Assembly: GCA_012845835.1 (NCBI GenBank) | Contig: JABAKD010000025.1 | Coordinates: forward strand, 2,303,653 to 2,367,652 | Length of the DNA stretch: 64,000 nt | Origin: Undaria pinnatifida | Taxonomy: Eukaryota > Sar > Phaeophyceae > Laminariales > Alariaceae | Reading direction: 5' to 3' | In this document: positions 1 through 11,510 of the stretch, piece after piece | How positions within the stretch are numbered: the stretch's first letter is position 1 | How the letters are laid out: every line of letters begins with the position of its first letter | The notes under the pieces: model-generated | The model's database searches: none | What the model saw: only the letters and a program-made list of their open reading frames with translations | What the model was told of the DNA's origin: nothing | Program-made: the position numbers and the translations under genes

Positions 1-420
1 CGAAGAGGCATCGAATGACAACCCGCTATCCATATAAATGGCTGATTTGTAACTGCTGCGTGTATGTTTCAACGCGCAGAAGGCTGTGCGGTGTTGCTGG
101 CTGATGCTGTCGGCCGTGGCAGGGACAGAATTCCCGCCGTCTCGCTCTCTGTGTGACCCTGCCCTCTTAACCCCCTCCCCAAAAACACTGCCTAATCTCC
201 CACCCGGGCGCTTGTCACTTCCGACCGCAAGGGCCAAGTCCTCCCCCCCATACACTTCCGAAGAAGCATCGAACGACAACCCGCTATCCATATAAATGGC
301 TGATTTGTAACTGCTGCGTGTATATTCCAACGCACAGAAGGCCGTGCGGTATTGCTGCTCAATGCTATCGGCGGTGGCAAGGAAAGAGTCCCCGCCTTCT
401 CGCTCTCTCTGTGGCTTTGC
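1..420. repeat. Tandem repeat, about 258-bp unit
   Basis: A block beginning CGAAGAGGCATCGAATGACA at base 1 recurs with few changes from about 259. Both units carry ATCCATATAAATGGCTGATT, a TATA-like string, followed by a shared GC-rich stretch. The second unit runs to about 420 and the first is cut by the window edge. No gene is seen in it. Confidence 0.85.
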
Positions 421-1165
421 CACTAGTACCCCCCCCCCTCTCATCGACCTTCCGGTTCTACCGTGCACAAAACCTCCTCTTGCGACACGGGTCGCCCCTC
501 TTGTTGTGATCCACGATGTGACCACGTTAGACAACAGCAGGAGGCGCATGCGACCGCTGTAATATTATTGTTACGGCTACTACAGTTTAATTACCTCGCT
601 CGCGACTGAACGTTGACCTTTTCTCGAACCGCGGGTACGAGTGTACGAGTGACTGCAAGAAAGATAGAGGTTACAGCCAAGGGCTGTCTGCCCCCAACTC
701 GCACGAAAAGTAAAATAAATAAATAAATAAAAGAACGAACGAAAAACAGTTGTGCCAACACTGGAATGCTGGCACACAACAATAATACTGTAGGGTCCCC
801 TCCCAACCCCAGCAATTGCCACGCCAAACAGCGTCCCTCCTAAAGCTGTGTTGGTTGGGCTGCAATTTGTGCAGCACCGTTTAGTCTACGCTCTTTGTTT
901 TGCCTTTTTTCACGCGACGTACTTACAGTACAACAAATGCGATCAGCACCAGCACAGCAAGCAGCAGTATCTAGAACCTACTAGGCCAATAGACCGCCAG
1001 AATAAGGCGCGATGTTATTTACGCTCGTTGTTTCACGCGTCTTACGACAGCAGCAGTCTAAATCGCGGAAACGATACACTCGCCAATCTACAGCAGTAAC
1101 TCTCGTGGGTATCTTCTGCTATAAGGTACATAGTCTATTAAAAGAGTACAAGTAGACAGAGCTGA
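421..1165. other. No gene recognised
   Basis: This stretch holds only short ORFs without recognisable content and a short AAAT microsatellite near 711-732. Confidence 0.5.
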
Positions 1166-1250
1166 AACGCAGCTTGCAAAGATGAGTAGTCTATTGACCT
1201 GAAATTCGTCGAACTCACGGCTGACGTCCTTGAAATATATGTCTCTGGTA
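1166..1250. repeat. Dispersed repeat A, divergent copy
   Basis: The segment with GCAGCTTGCAAAGATGAGTA and ATTCGTCGAACTCACGGCTG matches 20838-20915 closely. The start resembles the repeat A core found elsewhere in the window. Confidence 0.65.
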
Positions 1251-2103
1251 TATTTTTTTATGAAATACACTTGATTGAGTACGAGCAAAAAGTACGTCAA
1301 GATTGTACGTAGCGTATCCTGTGATATCTTTTCCGCTCTTTCTCGTCGCGCTTTTATATACAACCAACAGCAGAACGAGCAGCGGACAAGGTGCGGTCAC
1401 CGGCAACACGGCAGCGTCTAGACAGTCAGAGATAAATACGACGAGGCGCAACGCACGATCTTAGGCTTTGCCGGCCGAACGTGATTCCGAAAACAGCGGT
1501 GACGTCGGTGGACCCACTGCTACTGCCAAGGAGACCACGACGATCTTTTGCCAAATGGACTGCTGGGTGATGAAGGTAAATTCCACTCGTACCTCTCTGC
1601 TCCGAGACCACCGACCTAGCTAGCTTCCCCCCCTCCCTCTCTTATCCGTCGATCGACACGAACCGGGCAATCCTTCTTCCTTCGTGCCTCCCTCCACGCC
1701 GCGGAGCAGCTCTCAACCTCCAAAGCCACCACTCGCCTCGCACACCCTCAAGCGTTGATTCGGCTCACTGCGAGGTTCCGCCGCGTTTCGGTACGCGCAC
1801 ACCCTCGCAAGCGGGCGCGGCGTGGTGCGATCGAGAGCTCGCCCAATACCCCACTTCCTAGGCCGGTCGCTGTAGACTGTTGGATTGTCGGGGCTGCCTT
1901 CCTTCTCCCGCACCGCCGCGTCCGTGTCGCACTTTTAACACGATGCGTTCTCGTACGTAACAGGTACCAATATTTTCCTCGATGCGGACGTATCTTTCTC
2001 AGATTTCTCACTTTCTATCCCTTATTTTTTCTTCTCAAATACCCCTACCCTGAGCTCCCGACGGGGACACACGCCTTCAAGACGTGCGCCCCCGCCACCC
2101 CGT
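1251..2103. other. No gene recognised
   Basis: No homology is seen. The 176-codon frame starting at 1755 ends in a long leucine run that comes only from translating the adjacent microsatellite. Confidence 0.5.
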
Positions 2104-2502
<399 letters not shown>

Positions 2503-3120
2503 ATATAGACTTACTTAATTTTGTCTTTCTCAGGGATTGCCCATCCCTGGCCTCTCAGAGCTCCAACTTCCATATTACCTTTCCAGCTTTTCTTTGCTCT
2601 CGAAATACGAAACGCCAATACGAGTACATACCGGTACTACTGCACCAGGTTTGTACATACCATCAGATACTACGCTGTTGGATCACATGCACGCCCAGCT
2701 CAGATTAGTCCGGCTATATATAGCCCAGCAGCGCAGCGTAGCGCCGTGCGGAGCCGTGCGGTGCGGTACCGTGCCCTTCGCTGCGGTGCTGTGTCGCTGC
2801 GCTGTGTGCTTTCTTTCGAACATAGAGCAGTACCGGGTATAATGCGTGTTGTTGTGTACACGGAGTACTACTTTTTTTCCTCTTCTTTCTTTTTCTGCAT
2901 GTATTTGATCTTTCACGGCCCCCTGTTTTTCCCCCCACGCAATTGACCCCCATACATACTGCCGATCAGAGCGTAACACCGGTAACAAGAGAGCACACAG
3001 CACAGCTGAGCACAACAGGGAAATTTGCTCTGCACAAGCAGCTCTTGGCATTATCAAATCGCTGTTCGCACCAAATCATGGGCCTCTTCTTTCTGCCTCA
3101 TTAACATATATTTTTACTTG
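2503..3120. other. Noncoding, with a GTGCGG word cluster
   Basis: No gene is recognised. At about 2728-2810 short GC-rich words related to GCGGTGC and CCGTGCGG recur irregularly. Confidence 0.45.
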
Positions 3121-3180
3121 CATTCTTGACTTGCGCGAGCGTAGCGGGCGGCGTCAGCCGCCCGCGAAGCGGAGGCCTTG
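3121..3180 (+). mobile_element. Helitron 3'-terminus-like fragment
   Basis: A perfect 9-bp hairpin (stem GCGGGCGGC, loop GTCA, 3144-3165) is followed 11 nt later by CTTG and then T. The preceding TTGACTTGCGCGAGCGTA resembles TTGACCTTCTTCGGGCGTA before the hairpin at 16218. I infer a related, slightly degenerate Helitron 3' end directly upstream of the main element. CTTG departs from the usual CTRR. Confidence 0.4.
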
Positions 3181-3187
3181 TATTATA

Positions 3188-3380
3188 TATAATATCACGA
3201 TTCAGCTAATGGCTCCCACATCTTGATTAATGAATGCATCCGGTTCATGCGAGGTTAAAAAAAATCATGTTTTGATATTTGTTGGCCTCTCTCGCCCAAT
3301 AGTCCATTTCACGACTTGAAACCACGCAAGTAAGTGCATTCATCACGTGCACTTTATGGCACCTACGAATGCAATGACGC
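3188..3380 (+). repeat. Helitron leader, repeated at 14130-14308
   Basis: The segment from the ATAATATC string through CACCTACGAATGCAATGACG matches 14130-14308 in the same orientation, with small indels. Shared strings include CATTTCACGACT and TTCATCACGTGCA. It lies between the putative left end and the first recognised helicase exon, so it may be terminus plus leader or promoter. Confidence 0.7.
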
Positions 3381-3821
3381 GTTGCTCGTTATATGCCACC
3401 GACATGAACACCTTCAAATGAGTAGACCTCAGCCGCTGTGGTGCTGCCCAACATCCTCGGCACCACTCTGTATCTCTGTACTCGTTGTGCATGCTTCGAC
3501 GCGCATGGACGTGACATTACATAACACAAACACCGCCACCCTATTTATGCATTCATCAAACGTCGTCACAACATGTCAAGTAGTTACGATTGGCCATGCC
3601 CACTGCAGATTACAGCATTGAGATGCCCCATGCCCGCTGCCGCATACGAGCAAATATGCGGATTTTCTGCAGACAACCTCGCCAATCAAAATTCCGCCGC
3701 ATATTATGTTTACCCGCATCTACACTACGCATCTACGCATCTACATTTCCGCCGCAATCATACGCGGCACCCCGCCAAACCTCTACTGCCCATTCCGATG
3801 CCGTCAACACGACAATACTAG

Positions 3822-6800
3822 AAAGCTCAACAGAACCGACGCAACGAACAAAGGCGACTTCGACGCGCGAGGAGGAACGAAACACTCAATTGTCGCAGAA
3901 ATTCACGTGATGGAAGGAGCGGCGAGGGCGCCCGTCCAACATCAACAGACGTGCGTAGTCCTAACGTGTCCACCTCCATATCTCAGTTCTGGGAATTACC
4001 CCCGCTTCGTCCAAAAGACAACGAAGGACAAAGAGCATTTACGCTGGATGCGCGGAACGAAATCATCAACACCGCACAACGGGCTGCCAACATCATCGTT
4101 GATATTGCTTCACCATGCGAACACTGCGGTGCTCAGTTGTTCAAAGGTGAGTTTTTCAACATTTCATTTCGGGTCTTTCTTCCATTGCTACTTCCTGGCA
4201 TATATCCATGAAACTGTCAAATTCAATCTCTCCTCACGCCGATCATTTATTATCGTCTGTTCCTATAAGACATAGACAACAACTAACTATAGTAGATGAC
4301 ATGTCAACCACCTGTGCTTCTACAGGTGAATCTCGTGGCATTTGCTGCAGTAACGGACAACTGGTCTTGCCACCACTACCACCGCCACCAAGAGAGTTCG
4401 TCCCACTTTATGAAGGGAACGCGGAACGATTTCAAAGATTCCGTCGAATGGATCGCAAATATAACTCATGCTCGAACTTCTGCGCTATGTGCGTCGAAGA
4501 CGGAGAGTTAAAGAAGATGTTTGGGCCTCATTTCCTGTCCGTTCAAGGAAGGTGAGACGTTTAGTCTACACACGGGAATTCACTAATGATTTTTTGTTTA
4601 TTACTCCAGCACAATTTTGCAAGAAATGTGTATGGACTGCGATCCGTGTCCTTACATATCGCGACTACCACTCGATCATACCAACAGGTGTGCACATGAC
4701 ACTTTCTACTGCGAGATCTGTTCGTGCATCCTTATATTTGTTACGCGCAGGACATATCATAACACTCGCAAGAGCGATCACAGCAACATACAATGCAATG
4801 GCTACTGCACGACCCGGCGTACACCTCCGAAGACATCGACGATACAGTGTTGCGAAGACTGTTGAAGGGACTGCGATCCGTTTCCCCTTACATATCGCGA
4901 CTACGACGCGCTCATAGCAACAGGTGTGACTATGACCCTTTCTACTGCGAAATGACACCTACATCTACCTGCTATGCTACCAGCCTATACCATGCTCTAC
5001 TGCCCTGCAACCAACTATATTCTCGCTGTTACTTAAACTATTATGTATCGCGTGCTATTATGTATCGCGTGTTTATTCGTTATACACAGACGCAGACACG
5101 ACACGGTGTCTTTCTCCACACCCATGGATCCGACTCGAGAGATGATTTCCGTCGACACGCGAAGTCGTGGCGTTCTTCCACAAGACCGCAAATCGATGAC
5201 CATCGCACTCACCGGAGACAAGGAATACTTGCATTGCCGTGACCAAGACTACTTTCCCTTAACATTTCCTTTATTGTTGCCCCACGGGAAAGATTGCGGA
5301 TGGCACCCTGACCTCGTGAGCACTACCGGAAGAAAAATCACAATGCTTCAGTGGGTTACACAGTTGTTGCTCACCGAGTCACGCTTTCAAAGACTAGGCC
5401 CCGTCGTCAACGAATTTCTCATCGACGTCTTCAGCTGCATCGAGGATGAACGCCTCGCCTTCCACGCTAACAACCAAGATAAATATACTTCGTCCCTACA
5501 CAACAACGCATCTGGGTAACATCGTCTTCCGCGCCACGTCATCAACGGAACAACATCAACAAACCATTGCATCAAACCCGCATCCTGCACCAGCGGCTTC
5601 GCACATAAAGCGAAAAAAGCGACGGAGGGTATGACCATCCTCCGTCACTTGGGACCTCCGGACTACTTCATCACGATGACATGCAACAAGGTAAACCCTA
5701 TGCTGTATTTGCCTCCGTTTGCATCACCGCACAAAACAGTACATTATCTAATGTCATCCATACCAACGACTTCGTCTCCGGTAATACATGTCTTCTTGAC
5801 GTATCACTGTATGCATTCCAACCATTTACGCCCTCATACACTTATCTCCGCTTTGTGCCTCCTGCAGAACTGGCCGGAGATTGAACGAGAACTTCACCCG
5901 GGACAAACAGCTTTCGACCGACCAGCTTTATGCTCCAGAATATTCAAATTGAAGCTTGACGCGCTCATCAAGGTAACTTCATGCCCGCACTCTGTAGATC
6001 AACATCTTGCGTGGCATATCCACCATGCGCATGCAACTAATTCCCGCTGCGTGATACATATCTATATTGTTTTCTCACTCAACTCTATTGGTTTATTCCG
6101 CCAGGTCCTTCCCAAGGTTCTAGGATCCGTCGTGTACCACCTAGGTGTCATCGAATTTCAGGTGACGTTCGTCTGCATATTACCACACGTCGAAACCAAT
6201 CGCCACGTCGTTCCCTAAATCATAATCTGTCGTCTTCCATCCGGTGTACTCGAATTTCAAATGATTTAGTGTGCATAGTACGACACGTCAACCTTTACCA
6301 CATCCTACCTCCATTTTTTGTCCTACTACCTACGCATGTGCGCCCTTCACGCGTACAGAAGCGAGGTCTTCCACATGCGCACATCATCGTCAAAGGTGCG
6401 ACAATTTCCTTCCGTAAAACCCCTTTGCAAATTCTCTGTGCCGTGCATCCACAACAATCTTGCGTCCATATCAATTTGACACCACGAATAACCACAACGT
6501 ATCGGTCGCCCAACCAAAATGGATTCATCGTCAACCCCAAAATGCACCGTCAACCGTTCTTCTTGCAGTATCCGAAGAACACGCTCCGAGGACCGCCTCG
6601 CGCGTTGACGCCGTTGTCAGAGCTACATGGCCAGACCCTATCACCGAACCTGAACTGCACAACATCGTCAAAACCTTCATGACCCACAAGGACTGCAAAA
6701 AGCATAATCGTGTGTGTTACAGGGAAGGGCAATCAACGTGCTCCAAAAGGTTTCCCAAACCTCCTCAGAGCGTTACAACTTTCGACTCCAGAGGTTACCC

Positions 6801-9800
6801 GCTATACAAACGGTCCGAACAAGACTCCGACGTTGTTCCCTACAATGCCATTCTTCTACTTCTTTTCTTCGCCCACATCAACATCGAAGTGTGCACCATG
6901 GCCAACATCACCTCCTACGTATACGCGTGAGTGCTTTGATAAAATTTCATTGCAATGTGATTCCATTTCCTTTCGAATGTGTCCTACGCATCAACACTGT
7001 TTTCTCCTGACACAAACCTCTTAAATAACGGTCAACCACATTCAAGGTACATTTACAAGCCATCGGATCGTTCGGACTTCGCCATAACGGAATCACGACG
7101 CAACCACGTGGACACCATCAAAGACTGGAAATCACTCAGATTTTTGACAGCGACAGAAGCCGCATGGAAATGCATCATCAAGCAAATGCATTTCCGACAA
7201 CCATGCGCTGAAGGTAAGAATTTCATGAGGTATCGCTTATTCATTCGTCCGCACACATGTATTATTGAACTTGCACCAAACAAAATTGTCATCACACATA
7301 TCCGACCACTTTCAACAATTCAGAGCAACATGGCGTGGATGCATATCACAGACATCCGTGACTCACAACATTCACCAACAAAGTGTGCATTTCCAGGAGT
7401 GCTCTTGCACAACGAACGGGACGCTACACACGTGAGGCGTGACGTGTCAGTTCCCAAGCCCAGTTCATTAGAAAGATACTTCCACCGTCCGCTGGACATC
7501 ATCTTCGACACCATGGACATCATCACCTACCTATCGAATTTCGGCATGTCCTCCTCACCACCTGCGTACGCTGACGGTCACCACTGGGAAGAAAACGATT
7601 GGCCGAACGACAATCACGCACAGCTTGTGTACCGTCGACGAGCTACGTCCAAGGTATGCCCAATTGCGGTTTCTTATCTTTCGAATTTGCCTAACACACC
7701 TTATTCATACATCATTGTTGCTAACAACATACATTTGTCTCCCTCTCAATCTTCATCGTGCTCAGATTACGAAAGTATACTTCTTGGCTGCGCCCAAACC
7801 CACAGAAGGGGACGTGTGGTATTTATGGCTGCTGTTGAAGCGTGGAGGATGTACCCCAAGAAGCTTTCTGGAAGCAAGAACACACCGCGGCACGACATAC
7901 GAGAGTTTCAAAGACACCTGCCGTGCCCGCGGCCTTCTGGATGACCCGTTAACTCAAGAATCATCTCTGTGCTTGCAAGAAGCCATCGACAACAATGCTA
8001 CACCTCGTCAACTTCGGCGTCTCTTCATCCTGCTCGTCGTCGGTGGGAAGCCGGTTGCTGCTGCTTTCGACACATACCACACGCACATGATAGAGCCGGC
8101 ATGGATAGAGAACCACCCGAGCGAGACCGCAAGACTTTTGAAACTGTTACAATGTCTCCAACGGCATCTTCTCGCTGAAGGATGCAAAGGCGTCCAACAT
8201 CTAGGGATTAACGTACCTGAGGGATTTGTTTTGGAGGACTCCGAGCTTCAGAGAGCCCGAGTTGCTCAACTTTTGGATCATCGTGAAAAAGACGTCGACA
8301 CCGTCTTGCGTGCGTTGGCTATGTTCACGGATGAGCAGCGAGTTGTTTTCGATACCATCGTCAACGCTTGCCAATCACACGTTCGACATCAGAGGGCGTG
8401 CCGGCACGGGAAAAACGGTACTGATGAATGCCATTTCTGCCCAAGTTCGGCTTAACAATCATCTCACCGCCCCTGCTGCATCAACCGGTTTGGCATCGTT
8501 GAACCAACCTTTCGGGCTAACCTTCCATCGCACGTGGAGCATACCTGTGCCTGATCCAAGAGACGACTGCGTCGTTAATTCGAAGTTGGATACGTCACCA
8601 AGACTACACCTCATGACTGAAGTGCGACTGGCAACACTTGACGAAGCGCCTTCTCTTCATGTCGCTTCGTACGAAGCCGCATGTCGATTTTCTTCCTGCA
8701 ACGTCAACAACAACGCGTCGTCCGTTTCTCAATCCGCTACAATTCATCCGTTTAACAACGCTTGTAACATCGAACTCGAAGCAGGCCCAACCTACGAAGG
8801 TTAGTGCTTTCAATCCTTCATTACCACCAATCGTTTGCCGTCTTTATCCCGTTGACATATTCCTTAGATATATTCCCCGTCACTATACTCACCTGTGCTG
8901 CCCTCAATACCATCGCTTTCCTCTCACATTCCTTCCTGCGCTGTTGCGTGTGTTCTTCTACGTTATCCCACAGATCACCTTCACATATCCGGTCAACAAT
9001 TGGACGCAGAAGGCCCTACCTACGAAGGTCAATATTTTCAGTCCTACATTTCCACTAATCGTATACCGTATTTTTCCCGTCGGAGATATTCGTTAGAAAT
9101 ATTCCCCATCACCATCCTGACCCGTGTCGCCCTCTATACCATCGCTTTCTTCTCACACTCTTCCTGCGTTGTTGCTTGTGTTCTTCTGCGTCATTCCCAC
9201 AGATCACCTTCACATATCCGGTCAACAATTGGACGAACAACACGCATATGATTCTCCCTTCGACAACATCCACGATAGTAATGGCTCTACTCACAACGGT
9301 ATGTTGCTGGCTTTATTTTGTGTGCTCCTCTATCCTTCGAGTAATCTCTCCATTGAACACCCGGGCAATATATTTCGCTTTCATATTTCACTTTTCTCGC
9401 AGATCACGTTGACACGTGCGACCATATCCTCCATGATGAGCCGTCACGAGAGAGCGATGAAAATTCCTCCAACACCGCCCTGCCTTCAGAACAACGTAAG
9501 TGTCCGCAGCGCGCACACTTTCCACGAGTTTTCTAGCCTCACATACAATACTCCTTGCAGCCATTTTTTTAATGTCATCTTCACACTACGTATCCGTCTT
9601 TCTTTCTTTTTCCTGGACGATTTTGCAGCTATGAAAGGCAAGGTATTTCTGATGGCTGGAGACGCTCGTCACATAGGTCCCGTCGTCGAATTCGGGGGAG
9701 AAGCGGAAACATACCAAGCTTCCATCATGTCCAGCAAGTTCTACCGCGACAACGTACAAGTATTTCACCTCTCCAAAACTATGCGGAATATCGGCGATCC

Positions 9801-10605
9801 TGCCTTTTCCACAATGGTCGACCGTATTGGTGATGGCCTACTTTCTCCCGATGCTGATGGTTTAAAAGAGATTGACGGTGTTAAAACTGAAACAGATATA
9901 GACTCGTCGATCGACTACGTCTTTCCCCCCGAAGTCCTGCGGGATCCGCTCCTTTGTTCCAAGAGGGCGATTATAGCTTCTCATAACGTTACGGTGGACG
10001 ACATCAACGATCTCGTTTTGTCTAGAGTAGAGGGAGAAGTGCACGTCCTTGAAGGTAGAAGCGTTCTCGACCATGAGCATTTGGAGTGTGATCTCAATGA
10101 TGCCTTCTGCATGTCTGACCACCTCTGCACTGTTCATCATAGCGGAGTTCCTTCGCATACACTTAGACTCAAGGTTGGAATTGTCATCATGCTCACCAGA
10201 AACCTTGATATTTCGCAAGGCTTGTGCAATTCTTCAAAGCTTGTAGTGCGTGACATCTCACGATACACGTTGAGAGTGAAGACTTTGACGGATGGGATAG
10301 AACATTTCATACCACGAATAACTTTCGGGTTTATCACGAAGCAAGGTGTTGCGGTAAAACGGATCCAATTTCCCGTTAGATTGTGTTTTGCAGTTACTAT
10401 ACACAGATCCCAAGGACAAACTTTGGACAAGGTTCTCTTCGACAATAGAACGGATGTGTTCATGCATGGTTGCCTGTATGTAGCGTTGTCACGTGTCAGA
10501 GCGGCAAAGGACATACGTATTTTGGTGGAACCGTGCAGAGTGTCCGCGCGTGGCTTTGCTAGGGTCATTAACGTTGTATTCAAAACCTTACTGGCCAATG
10601 TTTAA
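3822..10605 (+). CDS. Helitron Rep/Pif1-like helicase (multi-exon, broken)
   Basis: The product would nick, transfer and unwind DNA for rolling-circle transposition in the nucleus. Recognised exons are 3822-4146 (Arg-rich, then CEHCG), 4326-4551 (CCSNGQ, LPPLPPPP), about 4784-4921 (VSPY), about 5090-5516 (YFPLTFPLLLPHGKDCGWHP, Helitron-like N domain), up to 5690 (DYFITMTCN), 5868-5972 (NWPEIERELHPGQTAFDRP), 6105-6161, 6359-6395 (KRGLPHAHIIVK, the HUH motif), 6569-6926, 7047-7213, an uncertain exon to 7653, 7766-8799, 8974-9027, 9203-9298, 9403-9495 and 9629-10605. Splicing 6926 to 7047 makes the tyrosine-rich block YVYAYIYKPSDR. The helicase part has Walker A GRAGTGKT (8394-8417), Walker B-like ATLDEAP (8631-8651), MAGDARH, SQGQT and ALSRVRAAKDIR. 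Breaks are an in-frame TAA at 5517-5519, a frame change between about 8368 and 8390, and an unresolved reading near 7324. The first exon with the start codon was not identified. Family identity is secure; exact exon ends are partly inferred. Confidence 0.85.
4630..4945 (+). repeat. 234-bp tandem duplication over a helicase exon end
   Basis: The string ACTGCGATCCGT and the following ACATATCGCGACTAC occur at about 4636 and again at 4870, and both copies continue through CAACAG|GTGTG donor-like sites (4687 and 4921). The second copy fits the expected VSPY block of the helicase. The first may be an extra exon or a spliced-out remnant. Confidence 0.7.
6141..6290 (+). repeat. Short tandem duplication of an exon end and donor
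   Basis: GGTGTCATCGAATTTCAGGTGA at the donor of exon 6105-6161 has a downstream relative with GTGTACTCGAATTTCAAATGA near 6244. Flanking strings with CATATTACCACACGTC and CATAGTACGACACGTCAACC also match. The second copy has lost the GT donor. Confidence 0.5.
8790..9240 (+). repeat. 228-bp tandem duplication creating exon-intron units
   Basis: Two consecutive units each contain ACCTACGAAG followed by a GT donor, a pyrimidine-rich intron and an acceptor leading to ATCACCTTCACATATCCGGT. Acceptors lie before 8974 and 9203, and donors after 8799 and 9027. A more diverged third acceptor-exon start (ATCACGTTGACA) is at 9403. These exons fall between the Walker B and GDARH blocks of the helicase, where related proteins have no obvious counterpart. 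Confidence 0.8.
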
Positions 10606-11294
10606 CAAAATCATTGTGTATTCGGTGCTCGGTTTGGACGGATATTTGGACATTCAGTAATGCGTATTCGTGTACATAATCACATAACTTCATGCGTGTC
10701 TTCGACATCCCACTTCGTTGTATCGAACTCGACATGACAGCGCAATTAATACCTCGCCCTGTACGTCACCCATCAGAGCCAACCCGGTGTAAAAGTGCCG
10801 TCTGTGCATTGCTCTTTCTCGGAGTAGTGTTCGTACGTCCTTCTCTCGCAATCGGCGCCTGCGTAGCACACCCTGTCCATTGCAACACTGTTTTCACGCG
10901 TTGCACATTCGTCTCTTTGCAAATAAACACGTCCAAACTGAAACCAAGTAGCAAAAAACAAACGACACCACGCGCGACACTCTCTCCATCGATTGAGCGC
11001 ACGAGCTACAATATATCAATTGCGCTGTCGTGTCGTCTCTTGCGAAAGCGCGGGATCTATTGCATCGGAGACACCTTCGGCCATCTTCATGGTTGCCATC
11101 ATGCCAATAGTTTTTTTACGCGCCGGCCCGAGCGAACGTCAATACAGCGACCAGAAAGCAAGCCCTTCCCCGTAAATTTGTAGGAATCGTTCGTGCAACG
11201 ACACGTCAAGACTTACGTCGCACTCGCAAATGTGTCGACTGTATTCGGCGGACCCCCCTTCCAACAGAATCCGGTTCACATATGACGCTCACTT
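10606..11294 (+). other. Region between the two Helitron genes
   Basis: This stretch separates the helicase stop from the upstream region of the RPA-like gene. Its ORFs, including a 163-codon frame at 10692, show no recognisable domain. It may contain the helicase 3' untranslated region. Confidence 0.5.
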
Positions 11295-11455
11295 TAATAA
11301 AGTCGTGCTTTTAGTGCCCCGCCATACTGTGAACTTCCGCCAATACCTCTTTCCGTTCTTTATTGACATCAAAAAGTCGTTACTTTATAATCCCGCCGCA
11401 TCTTTTTGATTGAACAACAAAAAGTCGTTACTTCTTCTATCCCGCCGCATCTTCG
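11295..11455 (+). promoter_or_regulatory. Repeated upstream motif with TCCCGCC
   Basis: AAAAAGTCGTTACTT followed by TCCCGCCGCATC occurs twice, 48 bp apart (starts 11371 and about 11419). A weaker relative with AAAGTCGTGCTTTT and CCCCGCC lies near 11300. The repeats end about 55 bp before the ATG at 11511. TCCCGCC resembles the core of E2F sites, which control S-phase genes such as RPA, but function here is inference. Confidence 0.35.
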
Positions 11456-11510
11456 ACGCACACCCTGCCTCACCACTCCACATCTCTCTCTCTGTCCGCC
11501 TGGAGCTACC

